DNA from: Liopterus haemorrhoidalis
Lineage: Eukaryota; Arthropoda; Insecta; Coleoptera; Dytiscidae
Length of the DNA: 64,000 nucleotides
Assembly (NCBI GenBank): GCA_963971575.1
Contig: OZ020613.1
Coordinates: forward strand, 47,052,739 to 47,116,738
Direction of reading: 5' to 3'
Positions within the stretch are counted from its first letter, which is position 1. Every line of letters begins with the position of its first letter. The notes under the pieces are model-generated. The model searched no databases. It was given only the letters and a program-made list of their open reading frames with translations, and was not told where the DNA came from. The translations under genes and the position numbers were made by a program. This document shows positions 34,481 through 47,890 of this stretch, one piece after another.

Positions 34481-35668
34481 TCAGGAGTATGTTTACACTC
34501 AAGAGTGCATTTTAAATAAATAATAATAATATTATATGTGAAAAAACACTTGTTGATAATTCATATACGTATTTGCAATGTAACATGTGGATCAAAATGT
34601 CCGTTCTTCGAGCGACTATGTTTTATATAAGAAAATCTCCTTTTTTTTCGACAAATGACACGTGCATTATGAATACTCAATTAACAAAAGAAGATCTGCG
34701 ATTTATAATACATAAGCCATCTGAGACTGAAAGACTTTTTGATCATAAGTTAGTAATTACATTTAATATATGCCGATTATTATTTTATACATAAAATATA
34801 TTCGGGGGATCCTCCTGTGCTGTTTTTTTCACGCGTTTTTGAAAATGATTACACTTCAAATTAAATAATTTTGTTACTCAATAAAATGAAGAAATATTAG
34901 TCAATACTGTCGCATACCTGACCCGAAAAGCACAGCCACTAGGTTGTACTGCGCATTAAAATATATTTTTACAAATTGTATCTTGGTTTTAATTATATTG
35001 GCGTATTATTTACGTATTTTGTTATTAAGGACATTTATTACTGTATAAATTCAGTAAACTATTACTGTCGTGATAATAAAAGGTAATATTTACAATTATA
35101 TTTCTCATATGAAAAATAAAGAGAAGTCATCATCATCATTAACGCGACAGCGCGAGATGAGTCTAGATCTCTTGATTTCAAGTTTTGTGACCACATTTTC
35201 AATCTGTGTACATGTAGGAGTAATATAGACAGGATTAAGTCTATTTCTTATACACAGAAATGCCCGTACAGCTTATAGCCGGTTGCTAAGCAGAGCCCGT
35301 AATTTGTCTAAATATTTTTTACACAAATTATTTTAACAATTTAATTATTATCTACTTGCGAGCGGTCAACGGCAAGCACAAACGATTTATTGCTGGCAGC
35401 CACAGGCTTGCTTGTGATAAGTAAAATTAAGCAAGATCCTTAGAATCACCGATAAACGAAATTTTATACACCAAAAAGAAGTATGCGTGTCAGGTGGATC
35501 ATAAACGAGAAAAAAATAATATTTGTAAAAGGTTGTTTAATTGGACCTTTTTGTTATATCTCACTGTTTTTTTTTTTTTTTTTTATTGCAGTTTCGGCTC
35601 TGGCAATTCTCAAATTTGTGAAAATTTACATATATAAATAAAATTGGAGGTTAAATCTGTTCTTTTGT

Positions 35669-36706
35669 AGGGTTTTGTAAAACCCTTATACCGTCATTTT
35701 GTCGTCTGTCTGTCTGTCTGTCTGTTCGGTAAAAATTGTAGCCAAACGGCTAAACCTAGAGAGTTGAAATTTGACATGCTTATACAACTCTTTGACCCGC
35801 ACATAGGAAAAATACTAAAACATCTAAAAAACATATTCCCCTAAAAATATAAGCAAATATATGCTCATCGAAAAAAAAATTTTTTTTTTACAATTCTGTG
35901 TGTGGTATCAAATGAAAGCCCTTGAAACCTGAATTAACGATCAAAATTTTATTTTTGCAAAATAAATTATTTTGACGCGATTTTTGCGAGAATTGTGCAA
36001 AATTTTGTCCCACACCCTGTAGCCCAGATGGTTTAAACTAAAAATCTGAAAAAATTCTAAGTATTGTACATTGGTGTGAACCGGAATAGTAAAACAGGAA
36101 TTTTTGATCAGATTATGTTTTCGGAAAATAACGCATTTTTTGTGTTTTTAACTAAAATATGTAAAATATTTAATCCGCTATTTAACACAGTAAAGGAGTG
36201 AACGTTCGTAGATCAGTGGTAACGTTCTTGCTTCGTAAGTTGCAAACTACTGTTCAACTCCCGTCAATTTTTATTTTTTCTGTTTTTTTTTGCATTTTTA
36301 TTTTGTTTAAATTATTTTGTCAAAATTCTAGTTATATTTTGGAAAATGTTGCATTTAATTTTTAAAAGCGTAAATTTAATAACCAGTGGGAAGTATTGAT
36401 ATTATAATTTAATTCTATGTTTGAATGTATACGAAATAAGAGGGGCGGAGTTTATGACTTAAACAACCAATGGAAGCCGTAGGCGCATTTTTCAAAATAT
36501 TAATGAACCTTGCTATATAAAAAAAAAAATATACTGCAAATTTTTAGAAACCCAAATAATGGTATTAGGCATTCGAATTAAAATTAATAAAAAAATATTT
36601 TTACATAAAATTTGTTTTGGCTTCCCAAATAATCATCATTCACTAAATACCTGCGAAACCCTGAAACGTATGAAAATTCACACTTCACATAATTTTTTGT
36701 TGGTAC
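35669..36706. repeat. Dispersed repeat family A, copy 2
   Basis: Alignable by eye with 153-1200 almost throughout, except at the tRNA-like cassette (36201-36265) and at the start, where GGTATGACCAAAA is missing. Lies inside the 11.2-kb element. Confidence 0.75.
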
Positions 36707-36749
36707 CCATTTTTCGTTTCTACATGTTCCAAGTGAATGTAAGACAAAA

Positions 36750-38800
36750 TTCACAAAAAAAAATCTCTCTGTCTGTCTGATATGCTTTTTTTCTATGGGT
36801 TTATTTACCTGACATTCAAAAAACAAGAGCTATATATATTTTCTCGTAATTTAATGTCATGACAGAGTGAAACCAGGTTTCGAGCCTATGATATGGCATC
36901 TTAAAATTTGAAGTTAAGAGGCGAATGTAGCCACCTCCAAAGTCCATCGTTGCACGCGGGGTGCGGTGGCGAGAAGTCGTATTACGTCATTGGGGGAGTG
37001 ACCAAAGTGGAAGTAGCTTACAGGGAGAGGGAAAAGTGCTAATATTTATAAATCAACCTGTATTTTTGGGAATCATAAAATATAGATTAAATATATTCGA
37101 ATCAATTTGATTTTTTTTTTAATTTCAAGATATGAAAGAAAATATCAAAATTTTAATAAGTAAATAAGTAAATAAGTAAATAAATTTTAATAAAAAATAA
37201 AGTAGATAAATTAAATATTTTAATAAGTTTAAATTTGTATTTTGATTTATTTTTAATTTTCAATTTTACAGTGCTATACTTTTTTCAATTTCACATGACT
37301 GTTACTCAGTAATTGAATAAAAATTACAAATGTTAACACTTAACCACTCTATATTGTAATTTTATCTTTAAAATAAGCTGTTGTATGTGAAAAGTGATTA
37401 ATATTTATTACCAATTCTGATTTTACAGATAATTTTGTAGAAATAATAGTTTATTTTTTATCATCAAAAAATTATGTTAATAATCATAGATTCACCCCTT
37501 TAGGGGTTGATTTAACCTTTTGGTTAAACTCGATTACAGTATAACAATCCCATACGTTACCATAACAACCATGTTCTGACCATTTGGTTATAGTTAACTA
37601 AGCTTTCAGAAGCCGGCCATAATTATTTAACTTAATTTTTGGGACCATTTTTTTGTGTAAATATGAATTTGTATTCTACCACGGCAAGTCTAAAATAAAA
37701 CAGGTAAATTTGACGTCACAAACTATTTTATTCCAAAGATCTTCTGTTACCCATTTCAACCGAATTCAAAGATATGTGTAGGAAACGAAGGCGGAGCTTT
37801 AGACTCCCTCTACTATGATTAGATTAGTTTAAAACCACGCTACCAGATGGATACATCTCTCGATGCTTGTAAATGCCAGTATTTCATATAAATAATGTTT
37901 CGGTGTGGGCCAAAGAATTGGTGCTAAATATTAATTAATTTTCATAAATAAGGGCTCATTTTAAAGATAAAAGTACAATCTATAGGATTCTAGCTATGGA
38001 ATTTGCAATTGTTATTGATTTACGGAGGAACAGTGATGTGAAGTTAGACAAAGTTTAGGACATTGTAAAACTGAAAATTAAAAATAAAACCAAATTTTAA
38101 CTCTTATATCCAACGGAGCCAATCTTTATCTTCAAATTAAAAAAAAAATCAAATTGATCCGACAACATTTGGTTCAAATTCTCTGGCCCTTTCAAATGCA
38201 CGTATCCGTTGAGCGTAACCCAGGTACAGTACGCTCTTAAACGTACACATAAATGTTCAATACTCAAAATGAAATGGGAACTTTTGTTTTTTACAATTAT
38301 TTTTATTTTTTACAATTAAGAAAAGTAATTGTTTAAACGAGTTATTTGTAATTTGAAACCTTTTGTGTTCTTCTTTGGAATTAAGAATAAATTATGGACA
38401 TTGATGTCCGTATTAGAATAATTTTCTGTGAAATATATGAACAAAATTCAAACTTATTAAAATGTACATTTATTTGGGATTCTAATAAAAATATTAAATA
38501 AATTTAACGTCTCATTTGAAGCACTAACATTCAGCACGCTTTAAGAAATCTATAAACTATAAAAATGTAATTATTTCTAAATTAGAAAAAAAGAAGAATT
38601 TCATAGCGCAAATACCAAAATTTTAATTTGAACAAATTTGATACAAATCGTTTATATGCCTTGTTTTCAAGTATCTACGAGTCTGCCAAAACTAAATTTG
38701 AGTTTAAAGTTTTTCTGTAAGACAAATTGAAAGAAAATGTTTAAGTTCTTACAATGAACTAAAATTATCATGACTGGAATGTTTATCTAGCTCATTCTAT
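36750..38800. other. No gene; interior of the 11.2-kb element
   Basis: AT-rich sequence without recognised coding capacity. Contains the second family K MITE (about 37491-37627) and a short tandem AAGTAAAT run near 37160-37182. Confidence 0.4.
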
Positions 38801-39480
38801 ACAGTGTTGCCAGATTTAAGGCTTGACAACGTCGACTGAATTGTGCTGGTCTGACAAAGTCGGAATCTTACATTTTTTGTATAAAAAGTTATATACAAAA
38901 ACTACTGGCGCGCGCTCTTCACGACAAATCAGTGAACTAAATTTGTATATAAATATACGATCTACCCTCGTATTCAGACCATTTGTGAAATTTTCTCTGT
39001 CATCGCTGCTATATAATCAGGTTGCAAGAGCTCCAAAAAACATGAAAAACGTTTTCAGACCATTCCCCTGGTCTGAAAACGTCAATTTTGGTTTGACACC
39101 GTCCATTGAGTACATAGAATTGGCTTGCATAAGCGGTAAAACAAATATATATATATATATATATATATTTATCTGACCGACGTTGTCAAGCCATGTACAT
39201 GCAACAGACAACCACAGACCCACTGAATCTAATGGGATTTCAGGAGTATATGTATCAAAAATAGAAAGAGCGCACTTTGCACTCCTGGAGCAACCTTCAA
39301 GGGGTAACGAATTATGAAAAAAAATTTTTTGCTATATTTGATAACCGGTATTAAGCCCCATACATGTTTACGTCGTAATCAGGTCATTTGTGTATAATTT
39401 GTATATGCTGACGACGTACGCAATCCCGTACAGTGTTGTCGGTATTTACATCGTTTCTGTAAACAAATATGCTCCTGTTG
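38801..39480. repeat. Modules L copy 1 and M copy 1 joined at a (TA)n tract
   Basis: L (38801-39146) starts ACAGTGTTGCCAGATTTAAG and ends AAGCGGTAAAACAAATA. After (TA)n, M starts CCGACGTTGTCAAGCC (39177). L carries repeated GGTCTG-ACAA-GTC motifs in both orientations and a hairpin CAGACCA/TGGTCTG near 39056-39076. At the ends of the element L and M occur singly next to the terminal arms; here they abut each other. Confidence 0.55.
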
Positions 39481-42459
39481 ACCTGCATTTGACGATTGTC
39501 TAGCGATAGTAATAAAATTTACGTATATTTCAATATGACATAATTTTTATTTTAGGATTAATAGTTCATTTATAAGGTTTCTCGGTTATCTAATATTTAC
39601 TATTGACATTTAATGAATGTCAATAACAATCAATAGTATTTAAAAATTTATATGAAGCGAAAAAATTTCATTTTTGATCGGTTGCAGTGGTAATAAAAAA
39701 ATAATTCTTTTACTTGCATTCCGCTACATCCTCAGAACTGTCTTTGTACTTCCTGATTCTTTTCACTTACGAATTTTTAAAATTATTTAACTTTAACTTC
39801 AAAACTATTTTTCAAGAATGAAAGTGAATCTAATTTTTCTATTTCTTGATACGTTTTCCATTTACCACCGTCTTTTTTATTTAAACACGATGTCTTAGTA
39901 ATTTGGGAAAAAAATTATGATAACCCGAGTCTGCCCAAGAATCAAATGGTAGTACTAACATTTTCCGGAACAAACCGGAAGTACTGGATATCAAGGAAAA
40001 GTTTAAATGGTAAAGTATGCCGAGTTGGATGTCTTTGGAGCTTTTGAAAAGAAATAACTATTACTTAAAGATTTTTTAATATATATTACGCTTTAACCTC
40101 TTAATCCGTGAATAAACAAACATATTTTTATTTTTGTAAAATCATTTAATTTTACACGATTTAAGATTTTTAAAGATTTTCGCCAAAAAGCGTTAGTTTC
40201 CCACCTTATCTCCTAGAGGGGTTAATCCAAAAATCTGATTCCGCCATTATATACATTGTTGGAAACCGGATTAGTTAACAGGAATTTTTTATCTAATAAG
40301 TTTTTCGAAAATATCGATTTTTTGTGCCGTTGAAAAATGTAATTATTTAAAAAAAAAATTATTGTGATATCAAAAGAAAGTTCTTAAATAATTACACAGG
40401 TCCGGGGCCCTGATAAAATAGGCTTCCTAAAATGGTCTGCCATAAAATTAAAATTAACATAATATTTTCGAAAAACGGATTACATTTGTTATTGAATAAT
40501 TACGGAATAACATTCCTGAATGAAAATATATATTCACAGAAAAAATATTTTGTTTGTAGTGATATAAAATATTTTTTTCACTGTCCGTTACAAAACAGAT
40601 CACATAAATAATATTGTTCTAAAACGGCAATGTAATATAATAAATATATAACACCCAGCAATGATGAAAAGTTAAATACGTAAGATCCACAGATGCAAAA
40701 GTTTAATCTTAACAATTTACATATAAATGAAATAATTGTATTAATGGTTTATCAGTCAGAGAGTTGAACTGTTAATGAGAGCGGCCCAAAATCCTAAAGA
40801 TGCGCGCGGGTGGCCAAAATATATTAGGGGGCTCAAAATAAGTTAGGGGGCCCAAAATATGTTCGGGGTCCCAAAATATGTTAAGGGACACAACAATAAA
40901 ATCTTACCCAGGGCCAGAAAAAAGGTAGTTACGGCACTGTTTATCACTATTAAGAATGTGCTATTTTATTTGTAAATATTTCTCTACTATAAATGTTTTT
41001 TGTTAATTTCAAAAAAGATATACACTACCTTAGTCATAAATACAAAAAAACCATAACAGTATTAGCGATAATCTCGCCGTGCATTAAAAAAATAATTAAT
41101 TTAGTCAAAAACATCAAAACTGCAATATTTTTCAGAAACGAATTCTGACTCAAAAATTCCTCTTGACCGTTTCCGGTTAAGAACTATGTACATTACTTAG
41201 AATCTGTTTCAGTTTTTTTAGTTTACCCCTTTCTATTAAAGGAGAAAACTTTCTACGAGGAAATTTGGCTATAGCTATGGTCCCGATAAAATCCTTAGAA
41301 CCTTCCATTAAATTTAAATAATTTACCAAAAGTCCAAACATTTTTTTCTACATTGGCTTTGTCTTCAAGTCTTCATTAGAAATATATTATATAAGGCTTC
41401 ATTTATTTATATTTATCAGTATTTATAAATGGCATAATTTTTCTCAATTTCAGAAACGTATTTTTCACTATTAACAATGTGTTATTTGTTTTATAAGTAT
41501 TTCATTACTAAAAATGATTTATTCCTCTTTGATACCTTAAAAATAAAAGGTTGAATCACAACGTATAATAGTATAATAGTGTGGTGTTAAAAACTCGGTC
41601 CTCAGCTGTTAATTTTTTTTAAATATATATTTTTAATTTCAAAAATAGCCACACTATCTTAGCCATAAATACAAACAATCCATACATTATTATTCATAAT
41701 TTAGCCACGAATTAAAAAATAATAATTAATTTTGTCAAAAACACAAATACTGCAATAATTTTCAAAAACGCAATCTGGTCAAAAAATCCTCTCGTACGTT
41801 CCCGGTTCACATCAATGTAAATTACCTTTAATATTTACAGATTTTTAGTTTAAACCCTTTGGGTAAAAGGGGGCGGAAAAAGATCTTTTTTAGCACATTT
41901 TTGGCTAAATTCGTGTTAAAAAAAAACTACTAATTTTTAAAAACTACTTTTCGTTCCCTAATTTAATTCCAAAGGGTTTTCTTTTGACACCACACAATAA
42001 ATTTTAAAAAAATTATTGAAAAAACTTATTAAAAATTCCCGTAAAACTATTCGGGTTCCCATCAATGTTCGTTATGGAGATTTTTTTCAGAATTTTAGAT
42101 CAACCCCTCTGAGAGATAAAGTGGGGGACAAAAATTTCTTGACATATTTGTGGCAAATATCCCATAAAAAAAAAGATTTTTCAAAAATAAAACTTTGCGT
42201 ATTGATCCACAAATTAAAAGGTTTCATTTGATATGCCATTCATAATTTTTAAAAAAATATATATTTTTTTTTATTAAATACATAATTGTTTATATTTATC
42301 TAGGGATGTATTGAACTCTTAGTATTTTTCCTATATGTGGGACAAAGAGTTGAATAAGCATATCTAATTTAAACTATTCTATTTTAAGCCGTTTGGCTAC
42401 AATTTCTATCGTACAGACAAACATATTAGTGACGTTATAAGGGTTTTTTTTTTTTGGAG

Positions 42460-43950
42460 GTCATATCTACCCTAAAAAAGGAAAACGGATCGAAATTATG
42501 ACAAACAAAAGAATAACACGCAGTGTTATTATATTAAAGAAAAATAAAAATTATTTAAAATTATTTAATTTTTATGTTTATTTATTTATTTATTTGGATT
42601 TTAGGGCTGTGAACAGGTGCATATCATCCACAACTACAACTTCTGATACATAATTTACATCGAAAAATGTTTATAAGTGTTTACAGAATAACTGTGTGTA
42701 AGAACACAAAATATATAAAAATAATATTAATAGTATAAAAATGGTTTATTAGTTTATTGTTTAGTTGAAATATAAACGAATGAATGGATTGCCTTTTATT
42801 TCAAAAATACGCGTATTTCGTTACTCAATATACATGTTAAATACTTGTAACAAACGCTTTTGCTAATGTAATGAAAATGTACCTAGGTACTCTAAAATAT
42901 ACCAATTATCAAATTACTAAATTACAACAGCCATTATAGCTAGACTGACCTTTTATATTTATTTTTAATATTTTTTAGCTTAGTTGACTTGTATCTTAAC
43001 AATGTCACAACTTGTCGAAGACAGTGAAATATTTTTTCTCTTAAATTAATACTGATAATATTATATATGAGTAAATAATATATTTGTTGGATTTTACTTT
43101 TACATAATTGTATGTTTACTATTTATCGTACAACCCTGTATGTAAGTAAGTGTTTAAAATGTTCTTAAATACCTAATTTGTGCAATACATTGCATTTGAT
43201 ATATAATTAAATTAGGCTTTGATAATGTTTCAGATTGAATCGAAACTAGGAGTAGGCAAACAGAACATTCGACAAACTATGTGTTTTTTTAATTCGACCG
43301 ATACCCAACAAAATACTAATTCATAGTTAGTTATAATATTTTATAAGACACTGTTTGGGCAAAATTTATGGAATATTTCTGTCTCAAACACATTTAACAA
43401 ATTCGGATTTTTTGTGACTTCTAATTATCACTTTATATACAACCATTTGATGTCTGTTCTTTCTCCGGTACCACAGAAAAAAAAATATATATATATATAT
43501 ATTTTTAGTTATTTAAAAAAATAAATTTTCTAAAAATTGTAATTTGAAAATTTTGACACAAAGATTAAAATTAATAAATAAATAGACAAGTAATTAGTGA
43601 CACTATTTTTATTAATAAGGACCTATATTTCCTGCATTCCAAATTAATAACCATAATTAAATGGTTTATTGACAAGTGAAATCACATTTCCTCTGAAGTG
43701 AGATAGTTCTTTTTTAATTTTACTTGTATATTAGATTTTATTTACTCTTTGTCGTGCAACATACACAGATATTTTCACCTTTTTACCTTAATCCATTCAA
43801 ATTTTAAATAGTAAACGTTTCGACTAGAATATTTTTGTACATTAGGTATTATAAAGCTTACTTTAGTCTAAAATAACAAAGATTGTGTAGGTGTCGTGAG
43901 TATATATAATATGTGATAGCCATGTTACTTTTACAGACCCGGTATTTATC
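42460..43950. other. No gene; interior of the 11.2-kb element
   Basis: AT-rich sequence with a short (TTTA) run near 42570-42595 and a (TA)n tract at about 43486-43501. No coding sequence seen. Confidence 0.4.
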
Positions 43951-43973
43951 TTGACAGACCCAAACAGTGTTGC

Positions 43974-44282
43974 CAAGTTTCGGGTCTGTGAAGGTATATA
44001 GTGTATAGCGGGTCTGTATAAGTCGTATGGATTACAAATATTTTATACAAGCCCGACACGCGCACCATCTTCACAGAAATTTCGTGAACTAAATTTGTAT
44101 AAAAAAACACGTTCTACCGCTTTCCCAGACCCACCTGAAACTCATTGCTAAAGATTGTTTGAGGCCTTATTCGTACTTCTAGCATAGAAAACGTTGTCAG
44201 ACCCGATGCCGGGTCTGAGCTTGTCACTTTTGGTCTGGTAACGCCTGCAGAGTATAGCGAGTTGGGTCTGTATAAGCGGTGA

Positions 44283-44332
<50 letters not shown>
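43974..44332. repeat. Subterminal module L, copy 2
   Basis: Starts ACAGTGTTGCCAAGTTT, ends AAGCGGTGAAACAAATA, then (TA)n. Carries seven GGTCTG-type motifs. Its central hairpin is CAGACCCG/CGGGTCTG (about 44191-44209) where copy 1 has CAGACCA/TGGTCTG. Confidence 0.55.
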
Positions 44333-44333
<1 letters not shown>

Positions 44334-44996
44334 CTTCTAATAAGGGCTGTAGGTAGAGCTTAGGTTCAACCTAGTGACACAATAATTGAATTAACTAATT
44401 AATTCCGGATCGTAAGAGTTTTACTTAAATGGAATAAATTCCATTAAAGTTGTGAGACACATCTCTTTGACAATGTCAAATATATGAAATAATTTAAATA
44501 TTATTATAAATGAACTTAAATACAAATTAAACTAAATACAACTCTGTTAATTTACAAATTTAGTTAATTTATAAATTATCAGATTGTCACGGATACAGGG
44601 CATCCACATCTTAGGAATAGCTTACTATGCACTAAACTGACCCGTGTTTTAACACGTAACTCTTGTCATGAAATTCTTCCACGGATTGTTTTTATATATT
44701 GCATATATAAGGAACTAAAAGTTCTTAAAGAAAAATTAAGTAAGAAGTAGTAATTAGTAATCAGTACTCTTGTGACTATTACCAATTGTGCATTTACCAA
44801 CAATGGGCCTACAAAGCCGTGGTTATGTAAGTACAGTTTAAAATTATATTTTTGTATTTGCTCCAGATGTGTCTCACAACTTTAATGGAATTTATTCCAT
44901 TTAAGTAAAACTCTTACGATCCGGAATTAATTAGTTAATTCAATTATTGTGTCACTAGGTTGAACCTAAGCTCTACCTACAGCCCTTATTAGAAGT
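44333..44996. mobile_element. Recent TIR element with identical 132-bp arms
   Basis: Arms 44333-44464 and 44865-44996 (starting ACTTCTAATAAGGG) are exact inverted copies by my reading. Inserted in the (TA)n tract between module L copy 2 and the right arm of the 11.2-kb element, with TA on each side. No coding capacity. Confidence 0.85.
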
Positions 44997-45187
44997 TATA
45001 TATATATATATATATATATTGTATTGTATTAAGGTGTTATATAATTTATACACCCTTAACCTGGCGTGGCCAGTACTGTTAGTAATTAGAAATTGTATTC
45101 TTTTATTCCTATTAATAAATTAGTATATAGAATTTATATTCTTTTATTCATACAAACCCCCCAAAACCAACCTAGGCGTGACAATAT

Positions 45188-45422
45188 GTTCGTTCAAGAT
45201 TAATGAGGTGTGTAATCCATAAATATGTTTTATTACAATGTTTACATGTGAATCGCTTCAGTTCAGAATGTAATATTATATGTTCAAGAAAGAAACTATC
45301 TCGTTTATATGTCTTCTTATATAAATTATATTTATTCCATGATGCTGTGAATTGTTTGACAGTATTAACTGACAGTGACACATCTTGGCCCTCATCTAGA
45401 TTACTGGAAGATATTCTTTGAG
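45188..45422 (-). pseudogene. ZNF-A terminal exon, proximal half
   Basis: Acceptor ATTTGCAG precedes 45422 (minus). Reads SSSNLDEGQDVSLSVNTV, then degenerate fingers YNLYKKTYKRDSFFLEH and FTCKHCNKTYLWITHLINLE, matching ZNF-B closely, and breaks off at the 11.2-kb insertion. The first finger has lost its Cys pair (NLYKK). Confidence 0.75.
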
Positions 45423-45968
45423 CTGCAAATAATTTTATGATTAATTAAACAAATATTATATAACTGAAATATTTTTATGACACGCTAAGCGAAAGGCTGA
45501 CTTTCCTGCTTCTACAGGTGCGCGGAAGTATGTATTTGCACGTCTACACGTAAAAACACATAAACTCCTATGAGTAAAAAAAGTACGTTGACAGTTACTA
45601 ATATATGTTAATTAAATTGTCCGTCACAACACGACTATGGTTGCATTCGAGTTGACGGAGGGAGTGTTGAACGAAAGATTGATGCAGACGGGAGCGTGCT
45701 TGTCTTGTAACGTGACGTTTACGAAATTTAATAGTTCTGAGATGTTTTCTCTAAAACCTGAATTGGCTAATGAACGGTCTAAGTTTAACTTCGGTCTTAG
45801 TCTAACTATGACCTTTAAAACCTGTGGTCAGGGATACCAGACGTCCGAATTTTGGCTCTTATTTGAAATTTGAAATAATAGTAAAAAACACTTGGTGTAA
45901 GTTCCAATGTACCTTAAAATATCTTTATGCATGTATTTCGGCTGTCAGCAATATATTAAGTAAAACTA

Positions 45969-47395
45969 ATGCCGGGTTTACATTGGTAGAGTAACAGAGC
46001 TAGTAACTAGCGCAAGTACTAGGCGATTTACTCTACTATCTTATTTTCAGGATAGTAGATGTTCATACACAATTGACATACTTATCTTATTTTCTGGATA
46101 GTAAGTGTCAAAACACATTTGACATCTTCATTGTGATTTTGTTGTGAAATTATCTTTTTGCAAAAAATAGTTTATGAATATGAATATATATCGTCGCCGA
46201 CTTGATGCCATTAAAAAAATGGTATTTTGTATTACATCATTTCAAATTATATTACTCTAAAAATTATGTAAAACTAGTTATAACGTCTTTAGCTAAGGTA
46301 CGGCTATAATATTAAGAATAGATTGATAACAATTATGTAGGTCTCAAATATAAATATTACTTACGTTTACAAAACTCTTATAGACGGTGTTACAGCAATA
46401 GCACAATACAAAAAAGAAAAAATAGTGAAAAAAATAAGTGAAAACTTTGGCACACCAAAAATGTTGGATTGGAGATGCGAACACTTCAAAAGAAATATTT
46501 GCAATGAATAATTACACAATTCGTAAAATGTCCCATATTTCCATGTGTTCTAAGAATTTTGGTTAACCACACCTCCGAGCCCTTGTTCCAAAATTAAAAC
46601 AAGTTTAAAATGTATTTTCGGCAAAGATTAAAGCATTAGACCTATTTATGGTTTAATCCCTTTTGAATATGACCATGAAATTTTACAACAAATTTCCTGT
46701 CTATATTGTGTTTTGCATAAAATTATTAACAAATGTGAAGAATGAATTTACACACATTTTAGGTTTTCAATTATTAAGGTTTTTTAGGGTTTTGTAAGTA
46801 TGACCACCGAAAAACCCTTATAAGAAAAATAAATGTATATTAAATAAAAATTTTTAATAAAAATTATTATTTTTAAAAGAGTTTGAAAAGGTTGAGTGGG
46901 ATATCAACTGAAACTTCTTAATGAGTGGATGAACAAGCAAATTTTGTATTTTTGAAAAATCTTCTTTTTTTATGTGATTTTCGTCAAAAATCTTTTGCCC
47001 CCCACTCTATTTCCCAGAGGGAAATCTAAAAATCTTCACATGCATTGTTATTGAAATACCATATATCACATGGTATTGTTAAATTGAAAAGAAATCATCA
47101 AATAATACATCAATGTTTATGTAAACAAATAATAACTTACTTGATATGGGTTATTTTCTATTTGTTATGACAGGTTAACACTTGGCGCCAATTTCATATG
47201 TATCAATTTTGTGTGCTAGTGGACAAGATAGTAGCTAGTAAATACGTCGACGAGCTAGCTGCTATCCTAGCCCAACTACTGGCAGATAGTACTCTACTAG
47301 CCACAATGTCAACTGTTTACACAGGGATAGTGACTAGTAGCTAGTTACTTGCGCTAGTTACTAGCTCTGTTACTCTACCAATGTAAACCCGGCAT
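45969..47395. mobile_element. 1.4-kb TIR element in ZNF-A intron 2
   Basis: Ends ATGCCGGGTTTACATTGGTA and its exact inverse, extending for about 49 bp (AGAGTAACAGAGCTAGTAAC), flanked by TA. GATAGTA / TACTATC motifs are repeated near both ends. No transposase seen. A repeat A fragment lies inside at 46785-47060. Confidence 0.8.
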
Positions 47396-47589
47396 TACAC
47401 CAAGTATTTTCATCTCAAATTTCTAATTTTTTATATGTTCCATCCAGATGAAACAGTTACATCAATCAAAACCTTTATTATTGTAATTGCAGTTTTTTAA
47501 TTTTTAGTATGAATGAGAACTTTTTGGCGCGTTCCTCGCGCCAATATGCCAATGTTAACACAAGCATCAATGAACCTAGGTCTACTGAC

Positions 47590-47721
47590 CAATGTCTATG
47601 AAATCTGCACTCTTCAATCCATCTTCAAATTCACTGTTGTCCACAAGCTTCGGCTGGATGTAAATCGTCTCTATGTTGGTACTGTCGTGATATACATCGT
47701 CTGAAACTTCATCTATGATTC
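47590..47721 (-). pseudogene. ZNF-A exon 2
   Basis: Minus strand: acceptor TTATTGCAG, donor GTCAGT, 44 codons, phase 1 both sides, still open (STNIETIYIQPKLVDNSEF). Homologous to exon 2 of ZNF-1 and ZNF-2, but the IKSEP motif has become IQPKL. Confidence 0.7.
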
Positions 47722-47890
47722 CTGCAATAAAAACATCATAGTCAAATATAAACTAATAGAATTAAGTAATTCTATTACTTAATTGATTACTTTTTGTAAT
47801 GAATACAAAATATGAATTATAGTATTAAGTGTTGGATAGTTTTATAACCAACTATCCATTACTTAATACTTATATTTGCTGATTACTAAC

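Larger units (their letters stand above)
33958..45183. mobile_element. 11.2-kb element with 163-bp terminal inverted repeats
   Basis: Left arm 33958-34120 begins TGTCACGCCTAGGTTGG; right arm 45021-45183 ends with the inverse. The arms are about 94 percent identical by eye and both give way to a (TA)n tract. The element is flanked by ATAT (33954-33957, 45184-45187), and the uninterrupted sequence CCAGAATATGTTCG is present in ZNF-B near 62085-62098. Inside are two subterminal modules, each present twice (see separate entries), a complete repeat A (35669-36706) and other repeat fragments. I find no open frame above about 120 codons and no transposase, polymerase or integrase motif. It could be a non-autonomous or decayed member of an unrecognised large DNA transposon family. 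Confidence 0.75.
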
